DNA from: Rhodospirillaceae bacterium
GTDB lineage: Bacteria; Pseudomonadota; Alphaproteobacteria; UBA8366; Aestuariispiraceae
Direction of reading: 5' to 3'
DNA length: 64,000 nt
NCBI GenBank assembly: GCA_002709955.1
Contig: PAQY01000005.1
Location: 62,001-126,000, forward strand
A program made the translations under genes and the position numbers. The notes beneath the pieces were generated by a model. That model was not told the origin of the DNA. It searched no databases and worked only from the letters and a program-made list of their open reading frames with translations. Positions 1 to 9,694 of this stretch are shown here, one piece after another (within the stretch, counting starts at the first letter, position 1; every line of letters starts with the position of its first letter).

Positions 1-270
1 GTCGCGCTGATGGGAACGGAAAACCTGACCCTGACCTTCACCGATGATGCGATTGATGCGCTGGCGAAGCTGGCGGCGGAGATCAATGCCTCCGTCGAGA
101 ATATCGGGGCCCGTCGCCTGCACACCGTGCTGGAAAAACTGTTGGAAGAGATCAGCTTCACAGCCTCCGACAGGCCAGATGGCGAGGAAGTCACCATCGA
201 TGCCGCCTATGTGAACCAGCATGTCGGCGACCTGGCCAAAGACACCGACCTGAGCAAGTTTATCCTGTAG
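1..270 (+). CDS. hslU: HslU, ATPase subunit of HslUV protease (C-terminal part)
   Basis: The window opens inside this gene; 89 residues and the stop are visible. HslU is the AAA+ unfoldase that feeds proteins to the HslV peptidase in the cytoplasm. The visible part is the C-terminal small domain: the stretch [20 protein letters not shown] is the sensor-2 region of HslU, and the protein ends in DLSKFIL, the conserved tail that inserts into HslV and activates it. The frame is open back to base 1 with no start, so the 5' end lies outside the window. hslV would be expected upstream. The next gene is convergent. Confidence 0.95.
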   Translation, partial: VALMGTENLTLTFTDDAIDALAKLAAEINASVENIGARRLHTVLEKLLEEISFTASDRPDGEEVTIDAAYVNQHVGDLAKDTDLSKFIL

Positions 271-294
271 ACCGGCCTGGTTCGCGGGGTGGGA

Positions 295-1050
295 TTAGCG
301 CGCCTTCTGATAGGCCTGGAATGCGGTCAACAGTTTCGGAATGTTTGGATTAAGTTCATCCCATTCCGTTGAGACCGCGCGATCTTGTTCCAGGGTATAG
401 CGGCGGAAATCATCACACCAATGATGGTCCATGTTGTTGCGCAAGGCGATGGCCTCATCGGTCGTTTTGTCATAGTCTAAGGCCTGTTTTGCGTGTTCTT
501 CGACCAGGTAAGCTTCGCATTCTGCATCCAGCTCGGTCATGCCCTCCAGCCGCCCCTGCATATCCTGATAAGCATGCCCGGCCAGTTCATGGGCAATGGT
601 GCTGGCCAGGTGATTGGCGTCCCATTGAATGCCCGCACGGCCAAATAGAATGACAAATGTCCGCTTACCCGCCGCCGGGTCATAATAGTCCGCGAAATAG
701 GTCGCCAGGGAGACGGTGGCCAGAACGTCCCTGGGATGGCGGGCATCATAATAGATTTCGATATCGCCTTTCTTTTGCAGCGCCGCGATCCGGTCGCGCG
801 CCATGGGCACCTTCTTGACGACCGTTTCAACCGCCAGAACCATCCGTTCCATCGCCACATCCGCAGGCGTTGTCGGAATTCCGTCAATCCTGTCCGTCTC
901 GGGAATGAAAGAGATGAAATGAATGCCCCCAACCGTGCGGGACAGCGCCTGATCGGCAAACGCACCTGAAACACTGATGAAACAAAATGAAAGCGCCCCC
1001 AGGAAGGCGGCGGCGCAATCTCTCCAAAGGGGATGGTTCATAGATTTCAT
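295..1050 (-). CDS. Secreted protein with HExxxH metal-binding motif
   Basis: I do not recognise the family. With the start at 1050 the product is 251 aa and begins with a clear signal peptide (hydrophobic AAAFLGALSFCFISVSG, cleavage after AFA), so it is probably periplasmic. Near residue 154 it carries HELAGH, an HExxxH spacing like that of dipeptidyl peptidase III, followed about 18-25 residues later by acidic residues (TELDAECEAY) that could give a third zinc ligand. A zinc peptidase role is inference. The frame stays open to 1167, but that would include the terminator stem of the upstream gene, so the internal ATG is preferred. It is convergent with hslU and downstream of aceA on the same strand. 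Confidence 0.6.
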   Translation of the reverse strand: MKSMNHPLWRDCAAAFLGALSFCFISVSGAFADQALSRTVGGIHFISFIPETDRIDGIPTTPADVAMERMVLAVETVVKKVPMARDRIAALQKKGDIEIYYDARHPRDVLATVSLATYFADYYDPAAGKRTFVILFGRAGIQWDANHLASTIAHELAGHAYQDMQGRLEGMTELDAECEAYLVEEHAKQALDYDKTTDEAIALRNNMDHHWCDDFRRYTLEQDRAVSTEWDELNPNIPKLLTAFQAYQKAR

Positions 1051-1119
1051 AAAATACAATCTAGGATGATTGTTATGCCCTGCAAAGATAAACTTACTGG
1101 CAAAAGACGATGCGGCAGA

Positions 1120-1157
1120 AAGAACCGCCCGCTGGATTGCTCCAACGGGCGGTTCTT
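1120..1157 (-). terminator. Terminator of isocitrate lyase gene
   Basis: A perfect 12-bp inverted repeat (arms 1120-1131 and 1146-1157, AAGAACCGCCCG and its complement) lies about 50 bases after the aceA stop. Read on the minus strand it ends in TTCTTTCTG, a short T-rich tail. It fits a Rho-independent terminator for aceA. Confidence 0.75.
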
Positions 1158-1206
1158 GTGACCTCAAAATCCTACCCTAAACTGGACCGCCTCTTGATGG
1201 GCGTTC

Positions 1207-2529
1207 TCAGTGAAACTGTGCCGTTTCGGTCGATTCGGCCATGGCGGTGGTGGAGCTTTCACCGACCGCTGTGGTGCTGTTGACCGCATCGAAATAGCTG
1301 ACCCCGACTTCATGCTGATGGCGGGTGGCAGAGAAGCCATGGGCTTCTGCGGCGAATTCCGCCTGTTGCAGTTCGGAATAGCCCGCCATGCCGCGATCCT
1401 TATAGGCCCTGGCCAGTTCAAACGTGGCATAATTGACGCTGTGGAAGCCAGCCAGGGTGATGAACTGGAACTTGTAACCAAGCGCGCCCAATTCCTTTTG
1501 GAAGCTTTCCATTTCCGCCTTGCTGAGATGCATTGCCCAGTTGAAGGAGGGCGAGCAGTTATAGGCCAGCATCTGATTGGGGAATTCTGCATGGATCGCA
1601 TCGGCGAATTGCTTTGCCTGTTCGATGCTGGGGGTGGAGGTTTCCATCCATAGCAGATCCGCATAGGGCGCGAAGGCCAAGCCACGGGCGATGCACATAT
1701 CCATGCCACCGGTGATGCGATAGAACCCTTCCGCCGTCCGCTCCCCGGTCAGGAAGGGCTGATCCCGTTCGTCCACATCCGTGGTGATCAGGCGGGCGGC
1801 TTCCGCATCGGTGCGCGCCATGATGATGGTGGGAACGCCCATGACGTCGGCTGCCAGGCGGGCAGAAGAGAGGTTGCGCACAGCCTGTTGCGTCGGCAGC
1901 AGAACCTTGCCGCCCAGATGGCCGCATTTCTTTTCTGATGACAGCTGGTCTTCGAAGTGAACACCAGCGGCACCCGCCTTGATCATTGCCTTCATCAATT
2001 CAAACACGTTCAAGGGGCCGCCAAAGCCGGCTTCCGCATCGGCCACGATTGGGGCGAACCAATCGATATTCGTGGTCTTTTCCCCGGACAGGCGTTCCAT
2101 GGTCTGGATTTGGTCCTGACGCATGAAGGCATTGTTGATCCGCTCCACCACCTGAGGGACGGAGGAAACCGGATACAGCGACTGGTCCGGATACATCTGG
2201 CCCGCATTATTGGCGTCTGCTGCAACCTGCCAGCCCGACAGATAGATCGCCTGCAGACCCGCGCGCACATGTTGTGTTGCCTGACAGCCGGTGAATGCCC
2301 CCAACGTGTTCACATAAGGCTCTTCATTGATCAGCTTCCACAGTTTTTGCGCACCCAATTCCGCCAAAGTATTGCGGATCTGGATGGAGCCGCGCAGCCT
2401 GGCCACATCATGCTTAGAATAATCGCGGCGGGTCGTCGCCCAACGGTTCGGGGCATAATCCGGTGCGTCCCAGTGGTCACCGCCACCATCACCCCAATTG
2501 TAATTGTCATTCGGTCCCAAGCTATCCAT
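1207..2529 (-). CDS. aceA: Isocitrate lyase
   Basis: Isocitrate lyase splits isocitrate into glyoxylate and succinate, the first step of the glyoxylate shunt used for growth on acetate or fatty acids. The active-site signature KKCGH is present inside [14 protein letters not shown], and the TIM-barrel segments [15 protein letters not shown] and [12 protein letters not shown] are typical. I start it at the ATG at 2529 (440 aa), which has AGGA 8 bases upstream; a longer frame to 2556 would need a TTG start. It is divergent from a ScfR/RamB-like regulator, with repeated TTGTAAA boxes in between, so control by that regulator is likely. A terminator hairpin follows. Confidence 0.96.
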   Translation of the reverse strand: MDSLGPNDNYNWGDGGGDHWDAPDYAPNRWATTRRDYSKHDVARLRGSIQIRNTLAELGAQKLWKLINEEPYVNTLGAFTGCQATQHVRAGLQAIYLSGWQVAADANNAGQMYPDQSLYPVSSVPQVVERINNAFMRQDQIQTMERLSGEKTTNIDWFAPIVADAEAGFGGPLNVFELMKAMIKAGAAGVHFEDQLSSEKKCGHLGGKVLLPTQQAVRNLSSARLAADVMGVPTIIMARTDAEAARLITTDVDERDQPFLTGERTAEGFYRITGGMDMCIARGLAFAPYADLLWMETSTPSIEQAKQFADAIHAEFPNQMLAYNCSPSFNWAMHLSKAEMESFQKELGALGYKFQFITLAGFHSVNYATFELARAYKDRGMAGYSELQQAEFAAEAHGFSATRHQHEVGVSYFDAVNSTTAVGESSTTAMAESTETAQFH

Positions 2530-2601
2530 CGGTTCAATCCTTCTGCGTTGCGTCAAACCCGGTCGCGGGTCAGGTTGGGTAAGGGCACCTTCTGAAAAGT
2601 T

Positions 2602-2756
2602 CTTTACAAGACTTTGTAAAGCGCCATGTGTTTCCTCTGAGACCTTGGATACAGTCGAATGATGCGGTGCACAATGGTAACCAACATAACATATTGTAAA
2701 GATTTATAGTAAATGCTTTACTGTTGGTTAATCTTGTAAATATCAGGAATTTACAA
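2602..2756. promoter_or_regulatory. Cluster of TTGTAAA/CTTTACAA operator boxes between aceA and its regulator
   Basis: Three inverted arrangements of one box are seen. CTTTACAA (2602-2609) and TTGTAAAG (2614-2621) are perfect 8-bp arms around GACT. TTGTAAA (2734-2740) and TTTACAA (2750-2756) are perfect 7-bp arms 9 bases apart and overlap the regulator's start codon. AGTAAA (2708-2713) and TTTACT (2717-2722) form a related smaller pair. A lone TTGTAAAG lies at 2694-2701. RamB and PccR proteins bind TTTGCAAA-like repeats, so these are likely operators for the adjacent regulator on both aceA and itself. Confidence 0.65.
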
Positions 2757-4318
2757 TGGCGAACACCCATCCGAAACCCGGTTCTAAGGCCAGCGCGAAA
2801 CCCACCTCTCGCGATGCCATGAAGGTTGGTCCAAAGATCCGTCGTTTGCGGCGAGAGCAATCTCTCAGCCAGGCGGCCCTGGCTGATATTCTGGGCGTCA
2901 GCGCCAGCTATCTGAATTTGATTGAACACAACCGACGCAAGGTGACCGTCCCGCTGTTGATGAAACTGTCGGACTATTTCGATATTCCGGTCGATCAACT
3001 GGCGGAAGAGGAGGAAGGGCGCCTGTACAGCGATGTGATGGAGGCCCTGAGCGACCCGCTGTTTGATGATTATGACATTCGCAACACCGACGTGCGTGAT
3101 CTGGTGGAGGTCAGCCCGGAATCCGCCCGGGCGCTGTTGCGGGTTTGTGATGCCTATCAGACGACCCTGACCGATGCGCGCAGCCTCGCCGCCTCTGCCA
3201 GCGATGATCCCGACGGGCGCATGTCCCTGGGCGGCCTGTTGGGGGGGATTGGGGCCAGCACGCTATCGGCGTCTGACATCGTGTCTGACTTTATTCAGGC
3301 CAACAGCAATTACTTCCAGGATCTGGAGGATGAGGCCGACCGCGTCAGGCGGGAAATTGGCATTGTGGGCGGGTCCGCCCGATCCCTGAACACGTTGGTC
3401 GATTATCTGCGCCAGGCCCATGACGTGCGCGTTAATTTCATTGAGCCCCCCGCCGATCCCAAGGCCAGCCCCCCCATCACACGGCGATTTCACCCGCAAC
3501 AGAAACTGCTGGAAGTCAATCAACGGCTCAGCGGGGCCAGTCGCGCCTTTCAGATGTCCCACCAGATCGCCTTGCTGTCTGCCGGATCGGTGATCGACAT
3601 GCTGTTGATGGAGGCTGGTTTAAAAGAGGGCCCGCCCAGAACCCTGGGGCGGATTGCCCTGGCCAATTATCTGGCCGCCGCCCTGTTGCTGCCCTATGAG
3701 GCGTTTCTGGGTAGTGCGCGCGACTGTCGCTATGACATTGAATTGTTGCAGCACCGCTGGCGGGCCGGGTTTGAACAGATCTGTCATCGCCTGACCACCC
3801 TGAACAAGCCGACCGACCGCGGTATCCCCTTGCATATGCTGCGGGTCGATCTGGCGGGGAATATCTCCAAACGCTTCACCCTGTCCGGCCTGCCCATTCC
3901 ACGCCATGGCGGGGCCTGCAGCCGATGGAACATCTATTCCGCCTTTCTGAATCCGGGCCAGATCCAGGCCCAAGTCTCCAGCCTGCCCGACGGTACCTCC
4001 TATTTCTGTATCGCGCGCACGATCATAAAGGGGGGCATCGGCTTTGGCGCACAACGCAATGTCCTGTCCATCGGCATGGGCTGTGATGTGCGCTATGCCA
4101 AAGATATCGTCTATGCGGATGCCCTGGACCTGACCCATACGGACCGGTTCTCCGGGATCGGCGTGGCCTGCCGCATCTGTGAGCGGATGGATTGCACCCA
4201 GCGGGCCTTCCCGCCGGTGCATCTGCGCTATGACATCGAAGAAAATGTCCGTGGCCCCAGCCCCTATACCGCCCCCGGCTGGCCCCACCACCACGAACGC
4301 CCCGGCGGCACGCGGTAG
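2756..4318 (+). CDS. Short-chain fatty acyl/acetate metabolism regulator (ScfR/RamB/PccR-like XRE family)
   Basis: A 520-aa transcription factor. Residues about 25-80 form an XRE-type helix-turn-helix (IRRLRREQSLSQAALADILG, then SASYLNLIEHNRRKVT). The long C-terminal part resembles the IrrE/DUF2083 region of RamB, ScfR and PccR proteins, including the Cys-containing end (GVACRICERMDCTQRAFPP). Members of this family sense short-chain acyl-CoA or related acetate and propionate signals. It is divergent from aceA, and TTGTAAA inverted repeats fill the gap and overlap its own ATG, so autoregulation together with aceA control is a sound inference. The start at 2756 has AGGA 7 bases upstream. Confidence 0.85.
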   Translation: MANTHPKPGSKASAKPTSRDAMKVGPKIRRLRREQSLSQAALADILGVSASYLNLIEHNRRKVTVPLLMKLSDYFDIPVDQLAEEEEGRLYSDVMEALSDPLFDDYDIRNTDVRDLVEVSPESARALLRVCDAYQTTLTDARSLAASASDDPDGRMSLGGLLGGIGASTLSASDIVSDFIQANSNYFQDLEDEADRVRREIGIVGGSARSLNTLVDYLRQAHDVRVNFIEPPADPKASPPITRRFHPQQKLLEVNQRLSGASRAFQMSHQIALLSAGSVIDMLLMEAGLKEGPPRTLGRIALANYLAAALLLPYEAFLGSARDCRYDIELLQHRWRAGFEQICHRLTTLNKPTDRGIPLHMLRVDLAGNISKRFTLSGLPIPRHGGACSRWNIYSAFLNPGQIQAQVSSLPDGTSYFCIARTIIKGGIGFGAQRNVLSIGMGCDVRYAKDIVYADALDLTHTDRFSGIGVACRICERMDCTQRAFPPVHLRYDIEENVRGPSPYTAPGWPHHHERPGGTR

Positions 4319-4334
4319 GTGATCAACAAGAAAA

Positions 4335-4362
4335 CGCCCGGACCTGTTTCCCGGTCCGGGCG
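4335..4362 (-). terminator. Terminator of pnp
   Basis: Perfect 10-bp arms (CGCCCGGACC, 4335-4344, and its complement 4353-4362) with an 8-base loop. On the minus strand the stem is followed by TTTTCTTG, giving a good intrinsic terminator 36 bases after the pnp stop. It could also stop plus-strand reading from the convergent regulator, though the tail on that side is poorer. Confidence 0.85.
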
Positions 4363-4398
4363 CATTTCATTCAAGCGCATTCTAAGGTCGATTAGGCC

Positions 4399-6585
4399 TT
4401 AGTCGCGACGGGGACGACGGGGGCGGTTGTTGCCGCCGCCATTGTCTTCACGCGGGGCCCGTTCAGGCTTTTCCAGCGTGTCTTCGATGTCGGCACCGGT
4501 TTCCTGATCAGCGCTGCGCATTGACAGGCGGACCTTGCCGCGCTCGTCCATGCCCAGGCATTTGACCCAGACTTCGTCGCCTTCATTGGCAACATCGGTG
4601 ACCTGTGCGGTGCGACCGGCCTGCAATTCGGAAATATGCACCAGACCATCACGGCCCGGCATAAAGTTCACGAATGCCCCGAAATCCATGACCTTCACGA
4701 CCTTGCCGCGATAGACCTTACCGGGTTCCGGTTCCGCCACGATGCCTTTGATCCAATCAACGGCGCGCTGACCGGCTTCGTTGTCGATGGAGGCAACCTT
4801 GATCGTCCCATCGTCGTCGATATCGACTTTCGCCCCGGTGGTTTCGCAAATTTCGCGAATAACCTTACCGCCGGTCCCGATCACTTCACGGATCTTGTCC
4901 TTATTGATCTGGAAGGTCACGATGCGCGGTGCATTTTGCGACACGCCGTCACGACCATTGGTGATCGCCTTGGCCATTTCGCCCAGAATATGGATACGAC
5001 CCTGTTTGGCCTGGGCCAAAGCGGTCTTCATGATTTCCTCAGTGATAGAGGTGATCTTGATATCCATCTGCAGCGAGGTGATGCCATCGGCAGTCCCGGC
5101 AACTTTAAAGTCCATATCGCCCAGGTGATCTTCGTCACCCAGAATATCGGAAAGAACGGCGACGCCGTCATCTTCCTTGATCAAGCCCATGGCGATACCC
5201 GCGCAAGGCTTGGGCAGCGGCACACCGGCATCCATCAGGGACATGGACGTTCCGCAAACGGTTGCCATGGAAGAGGACCCGTTGGATTCGGTGATTTCCG
5301 AGACCACACGCACGGTGTAGGGGAAATCTTCCTTCGACGGCATCAGCGGGTTCAGTGCGCGCCAGGCCAGCTTACCATGACCGATTTCACGACGACCCGG
5401 AGGGCCCATGCGACCGGCTTCCCCAACCGAATAGGGAGGGAAGTTGTAATGCAGCATGAAGTTCTGGCGGTATTCACCTTCCAGCGCGTCAATGATCTGT
5501 TCATCCTGACCGGTACCCAGAGTGGTCACGACCAAGGCCTGGGTTTCACCACGGGTGAACAGGGCGGAGCCATGGGCCTGGGGCAATACACCGACTTCAC
5601 AGACGATCGGGCGAACCTGATCGGTCTTGCGGCCATCGATGCGTTCGCCGGTTTTCAGGATATTGCCGCGAACGACATCCTTTTCCAGGTCCTTGAACAG
5701 CTTTCCAGCCAGGGCAACATCCAGGCCTTCTTCTTCCAGGGTTGCCATCGCAGCCTTCTTGGCATTGCCAACGGCTTCGACGCGGTCCTGTTTCTTGGTG
5801 ATGGCATAGGCTGCGCGCAGCGGCTCCATCGCCAATTCCCGCAGACGGGCATCGACAGAGGCAACATTCGGATCGGCTTCCGGCAGATCGAAGGGCTCTT
5901 TCGCAGCGGATTCGGCCAGGTCGATGATCAGATCAATCACCGGCTGGAAGCTGCGATGGGCCAGCATTACGGCGTTCAGCATGGTCTTTTCATCCAGCTC
6001 TTCAGCTTCAGATTCGACCATCAGCACGCCTTCCTGGGTCCCGGCGACAACCAGGTCCAGAGTGCTGTCATCTTTGATCTGCGGCATGGTCGGGTTAGCA
6101 ACCAGTTCGCCGTCGATCATGCCGATGCGGATACCCGCAATCGGGCCCATGAATGGCGCGCCAGAAATTGTCAGCGCCGCAGAGGCCCCAACCATGGCGA
6201 CCATATCCGGGTCGTTTTCCATGTCATGGCTCAACACGGTGCAGACAACCTGCACTTCGTTTTTGAAGCCTGGCACGAAAAGCGGGCGGATCGGGCGGTC
6301 GATCAGGCGGGATGTCAGCGTTTCCTTTTCAGAAGGACGTGCTTCCCGTTTGAAGAACCCACCAGGGATCTTGCCCGCAGCATAGGTTTTTTCCTGATAG
6401 TGAACCGACAGCGGGAAAAAGTCCTGACCGGGCTTTTCCGCTTTCGCATAGGTGACAGCACACAGAACGGTGGTTTCGCCATAGGTTGCAAGAACCGCCC
6501 CGTCCGCCTGACGGGCAATGCGCCCGGTTTCCAGGGTCAGGGTGCGACCGCACCATTCCATTGATTTTTTGTGAATTGTAAACAT
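4399..6585 (-). CDS. pnp: Polyribonucleotide nucleotidyltransferase (PNPase)
   Basis: PNPase degrades RNA from the 3' end by phosphorolysis and is part of the degradosome. The 728-aa product has the full layout: a first RNase PH domain (residues about 10-140), an all-alpha linker, a second RNase PH domain with [10 protein letters not shown] and [15 protein letters not shown], a KH domain ([15 protein letters not shown], about residue 560) and an S1 domain ([15 protein letters not shown], about residue 625). A charged, Arg-rich tail ends the protein. It is the last gene of truB-rpsO-pnp and is followed by a strong terminator. A possible ribosome site, AGGAAA, lies about 12 bases before the ATG. 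Confidence 0.98.
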   Translation of the reverse strand: MFTIHKKSMEWCGRTLTLETGRIARQADGAVLATYGETTVLCAVTYAKAEKPGQDFFPLSVHYQEKTYAAGKIPGGFFKREARPSEKETLTSRLIDRPIRPLFVPGFKNEVQVVCTVLSHDMENDPDMVAMVGASAALTISGAPFMGPIAGIRIGMIDGELVANPTMPQIKDDSTLDLVVAGTQEGVLMVESEAEELDEKTMLNAVMLAHRSFQPVIDLIIDLAESAAKEPFDLPEADPNVASVDARLRELAMEPLRAAYAITKKQDRVEAVGNAKKAAMATLEEEGLDVALAGKLFKDLEKDVVRGNILKTGERIDGRKTDQVRPIVCEVGVLPQAHGSALFTRGETQALVVTTLGTGQDEQIIDALEGEYRQNFMLHYNFPPYSVGEAGRMGPPGRREIGHGKLAWRALNPLMPSKEDFPYTVRVVSEITESNGSSSMATVCGTSMSLMDAGVPLPKPCAGIAMGLIKEDDGVAVLSDILGDEDHLGDMDFKVAGTADGITSLQMDIKITSITEEIMKTALAQAKQGRIHILGEMAKAITNGRDGVSQNAPRIVTFQINKDKIREVIGTGGKVIREICETTGAKVDIDDDGTIKVASIDNEAGQRAVDWIKGIVAEPEPGKVYRGKVVKVMDFGAFVNFMPGRDGLVHISELQAGRTAQVTDVANEGDEVWVKCLGMDERGKVRLSMRSADQETGADIEDTLEKPERAPREDNGGGNNRPRRPRRD

Positions 6586-6901
6586 GTGGATAAAGTTTCC
6601 TTTTCTATCCGGTCATACGACGATACCGGGCCCTTGCCCGATACCGGTTGTCAGCATTTTCCATGGGGATCGTGTCATCTTGCGGAACCTGGGCGCTCAC
6701 GACGTCTTGGCCCAGATCGGTCTAGCGGGGTGTTGGCTCGACCGCCACATCCCTTCGCTGTCCCGCGTGATCAACGCTCTCCACAGCCAAAGCTGTCGAG
6801 GGGTGGTTTCGTGTCGTATCCGGCTTGGCCAGCCCGGGCGAAACCCCCAATAAGCGAAAAGGCGCGGCCCCGTTTGGGAACCGCGCCTTAGCCAAAATGC
6901 C
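6586..6901. other. 316-bp rpsO-pnp intergenic region
   Basis: No gene is supported here; the open frames across it lack coding character. Next to rpsO is its terminator. At 6621-6647 the 9-mer CGATACCGG occurs twice as a direct repeat around a small hairpin (CGGGC-CCTT-GCCCG). This is the position where many proteobacteria have a pnp promoter and an RNase III-processed leader, so a pnp leader RNA is plausible but not shown. Confidence 0.4.
6859..6889 (-). terminator. Terminator of rpsO
   Basis: Nine-bp arms AAGGCGCGG (6859-6867) and CCGCGCCTT (6881-6889) begin 12 bases beyond the rpsO stop. On the minus strand the hairpin is followed by TTCGCTT after the paired T residues. It probably ends part of the rpsO transcript, with pnp expressed by read-through or from its own promoter. 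Confidence 0.7.
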
Positions 6902-7171
6902 TTAGCGGCGCACGCCGAGCTGACCAATCAGCTCCTTATACGCGCCTTCATTTTTGTTCTTTACATAGTCCAGCAACCGGCGGCGCTTCCCAACCATAAC
7001 CAACAGGCCACGGCGAGAGTGGAAGTCCTTCTTATGGGTCTTCAAATGTTCGGTCAGATTGTTAATCCGTTCCGTCAACACGGCGCACTGCACGGCAGGA
7101 GACCCGGTATCGCCTTCTTTGGCTTGATAGGTCCCGATCAATTCAGCTTTCTTCTCAGGCGTAATCGACAT
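6902..7171 (-). CDS. rpsO: 30S ribosomal protein S15
   Basis: The 89-aa protein has the normal S15 length and conserved elements: [30 protein letters not shown] and the final helix. S15 is a primary binder of 16S rRNA in the small subunit. It lies 45 bases downstream of truB and upstream of pnp, the classic truB-rpsO-pnp order. An AAGGA ribosome site sits about 8 bases before the ATG. A hairpin terminator follows. Confidence 0.98.
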   Translation of the reverse strand: MSITPEKKAELIGTYQAKEGDTGSPAVQCAVLTERINNLTEHLKTHKKDFHSRRGLLVMVGKRRRLLDYVKNKNEGAYKELIGQLGVRR

Positions 7172-7216
7172 TTTTTAGTCCTTTTTTCACGGTATCTGTT
7201 TCGTTAAAGATCCGTT

Positions 7217-8155
7217 TCAGCGGTTCAGCACCCGAACGGGGCGAATTTCGCCTTTCCCGTATCGGACCAGCGCCACGGCGATTCCACCGCACAACGCCAC
7301 AGCCTCATCCCCGTCTTTTAAATCGGCGATGCGGGCCAAATCCACCTTTCGGAAAAGTGATACGGACTGGCCATTCCTCAGCCGCGCCGTTTCCACTTCA
7401 CTCAAGACCATTGCCGGGATACCGTCCAGCGCGGCCTCAATCGCCAGCAAACCATAGGGTTTACCGCCTGATTCGGGGGCGTTATGACCCATCTGGGCCA
7501 GCGCATCAAGCGAAATTGCATCCGCTTCTGTGAAGGGCCCGACCGAAAGCCGCCGCAGCGCGGTCAAACTGCCCACCGTCCCCACAGATCGGGCCAGATC
7601 GCGCCCTAGGGAGCGGATATAGGTGCCCTTGCCACAATCAACTTCTAAAATCACATGATCGGCGTCCGGGCGGGACAGAAACCGGATCGCATCGATGCGC
7701 ACGATGCGCGATTTCATCTCCACATCCTGCCCGGCGCGGGCCAGGTCATAGGCCCGTTCCCCATTGATTTTAATGGCGGAATAGGCAGGCGGTGTTTGCG
7801 ATACATCGCCAATAAAATCAGACAGGGCGGCGTTGATTTCTGCGTCACTGGGTCGGTGATCGCTGGTCGCGACAACGCTGCCTTCGGGGTCCAGGGTTGT
7901 GGTTTCTTCCCCGAAGCGCAAGGTCATGCGATAGGTTTTGCGACCATCCATGACATAGTGAACGGTCTTTGTCGCCTCGCCCAGGGCGATGGGCAATAAA
8001 CCTGTGGCAAACGGATCCAGCGTGCCACCATGACCCGCCTTCTGCGCATTCAGCGCGCGCTTCACGGCAGAGACGACATCGGTCGATCCCATACCGGCCG
8101 GTTTGTCCAGGATAACCCATCCGTCGATGGGCTGGCCCCGCTTTTTCTTCGCCAC
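7217..8155 (-). CDS. truB: tRNA pseudouridine(55) synthase
   Basis: TruB makes pseudouridine 55 in the T-loop of tRNAs. The catalytic motif region is present: HGGTLDPFATGLLPIALGEA, with the catalytic Asp in GTLDP near residue 50. The N-terminal GWVILDKPAGMGS is also typical. The frame is open to 8413, but that would run through the divergent amine oxidase gene. I choose the GTG at 8155 (312 aa, normal TruB length), which has AGGAG 9 bases upstream. It heads the truB-rpsO-pnp set. rbfA, often upstream, is not here. Confidence 0.95.
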   Translation of the reverse strand: MAKKKRGQPIDGWVILDKPAGMGSTDVVSAVKRALNAQKAGHGGTLDPFATGLLPIALGEATKTVHYVMDGRKTYRMTLRFGEETTTLDPEGSVVATSDHRPSDAEINAALSDFIGDVSQTPPAYSAIKINGERAYDLARAGQDVEMKSRIVRIDAIRFLSRPDADHVILEVDCGKGTYIRSLGRDLARSVGTVGSLTALRRLSVGPFTEADAISLDALAQMGHNAPESGGKPYGLLAIEAALDGIPAMVLSEVETARLRNGQSVSLFRKVDLARIADLKDGDEAVALCGGIAVALVRYGKGEIRPVRVLNR

Positions 8156-8291
8156 CGTCTGATACTCCTGTTGCAGACAGGGGTGGTATCGGTTTGGGCA
8201 GGTCAAAGCAATTGAAGTTTCACTTGGAGAAATTTGAAAACTGGGCTTATGTTTTGCAACACATTCAAAAAAATGCAGGGAGCCCCCGATT

Positions 8292-9662
8292 GTGAAGACC
8301 CCCCAGTTTGATCGCCGTAAACTTTTGAAAGCCGCATTGTTCACCTCCGCTGCCTTTCTGGCCAGCCCGATGGGGCGCGCCCGGGCGCAGGCCCTGGCGG
8401 GCAAGACGGTCATCGTCGTCGGGGCCGGTGTTGCGGGCCTGACCGCGGCGAAAACCCTGAAGGATCAAGGCGCGGAGGTCATCGTCCTAGAAGCCAACCC
8501 GCATATTGGCGGGCGGCTGCGCACGGATTGGTCCATGGGGGCCCCTTTTGAAGTCGGTGCCGGCTGGATTCACGGCCCGTCCGACGACAATCCGGCCAAA
8601 CAACTGACCGATGCCGTGGGCGCGCAATATGTCGTGACCGACGACGAAAATCTGGTCGTCTTCAACGAACAGGGCGAAGAAATTTCTGAAGAAGAGCTGG
8701 TCGAGATCAACGAGGCCTGGACCGACATTCTGGATAAAATTGACGAGTCGCTGGAAAGCGGCGACCAACGCAGTGTGCTGCAGGCGATTAACGACGTCGC
8801 CCCCGGCGCGATGAATGAGCCCGGTGTCGCCTGGGCGATGTCCGCCTATACAGAATTTTCCACTGGCGCGCCGATTGAAAACCTCTCTGCCTATTATTTC
8901 AATTCGGACAAGGCCTTCGACCTGCCCGATGTGGCGGTCACGACCGGCTATGACAAATTGCTGGGCCCGCTGGCCGACGGATTGGACATCAAGCTGTCGA
9001 CCATCGTGAAGCAGATCGCCTATGGCGATGATGGCGTGACGGTCAGCACCGATAAGGGCGATTTTGATGGCGATTATGTGGTTTGCAGCCTGCCATTGGG
9101 TGTTTTGAAGGCCAAGACCGTGGCCTTTGATCCGCCCTTACCCGATGACTATCAATCCAATATCGACAATCTGGCTTTCGGGACCGTCACCAAGCTGGCG
9201 CTGAAATTCACGGAGCCCTTCTGGGATATTGAGACACAGTATTTCGGCATCATGACATCAGAAAAGGGCCGATGGAATTACTGGCTGAACTATCGCACGT
9301 TCAGCAATGAAAACATTCTGTTGGGCTTGAGCGTTGGTGCCTATGCCCCCGTTGCCGACAGGATGAGCGATGCCGAACAGATTGCCGATGGCATGGACGT
9401 TTTGCGCTCTGTCTGGGGCGATGCGGTCACAGAACCGGTTCAGGTTCTGTCCACCCATTGGGCCACAGACCCGCATTTCTTAGGGGCCTATGCCTATATC
9501 CGCCCGGGCGGTCGCGCCAGCCAATGCGATGATCTGGCCAATCCCATCGAAGACCGCCTGTTCCTGTGTGGAGAACACACGATTTTCGACTATAAGGGCA
9601 CCATTCACGGGGCCTATATGACCGGCCTGATCGCCGCCGAACATGTCATGGACGCGGTTTAG
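8292..9662 (+). CDS. Tat-exported FAD-dependent amine oxidase (flavin monoamine oxidase family)
   Basis: A 456-aa flavoprotein starting at a GTG with AGGGAG about 9 bases upstream. The N-terminus has a twin-arginine-type signal (FDRRKLLKA then a hydrophobic stretch and GRARAQA). The FAD motif TVIVVGAGVAGLTAAKTL follows, with the family signature GGRLRT and EVGAGWIHG. The C-terminal FAD-contact region LFLCGEHT...GTIHGAYMTGL fits polyamine or monoamine oxidases. It would oxidise an amine in the periplasm with release of an aldehyde, ammonia and peroxide; the substrate cannot be read from sequence. It is divergent from truB and convergent with the ectoine operon, with no clear partner genes. Confidence 0.88.
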   Translation: MKTPQFDRRKLLKAALFTSAAFLASPMGRARAQALAGKTVIVVGAGVAGLTAAKTLKDQGAEVIVLEANPHIGGRLRTDWSMGAPFEVGAGWIHGPSDDNPAKQLTDAVGAQYVVTDDENLVVFNEQGEEISEEELVEINEAWTDILDKIDESLESGDQRSVLQAINDVAPGAMNEPGVAWAMSAYTEFSTGAPIENLSAYYFNSDKAFDLPDVAVTTGYDKLLGPLADGLDIKLSTIVKQIAYGDDGVTVSTDKGDFDGDYVVCSLPLGVLKAKTVAFDPPLPDDYQSNIDNLAFGTVTKLALKFTEPFWDIETQYFGIMTSEKGRWNYWLNYRTFSNENILLGLSVGAYAPVADRMSDAEQIADGMDVLRSVWGDAVTEPVQVLSTHWATDPHFLGAYAYIRPGGRASQCDDLANPIEDRLFLCGEHTIFDYKGTIHGAYMTGLIAAEHVMDAV

Positions 9663-9694
9663 GGTTAGAGCATCATGTGCAAGCGGATGATAGT

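Noticed and set aside
1051-1167. Longer start for the HExxxH protein
   Set aside because: It would place the aceA terminator stem inside the coding region and hide a clear signal peptide.
4636-6564. Long open frame of about 640 codons on the plus strand opposite pnp
   Set aside because: It is the complementary frame of a well conserved gene, has shadow-type composition and no ribosome site or family features.
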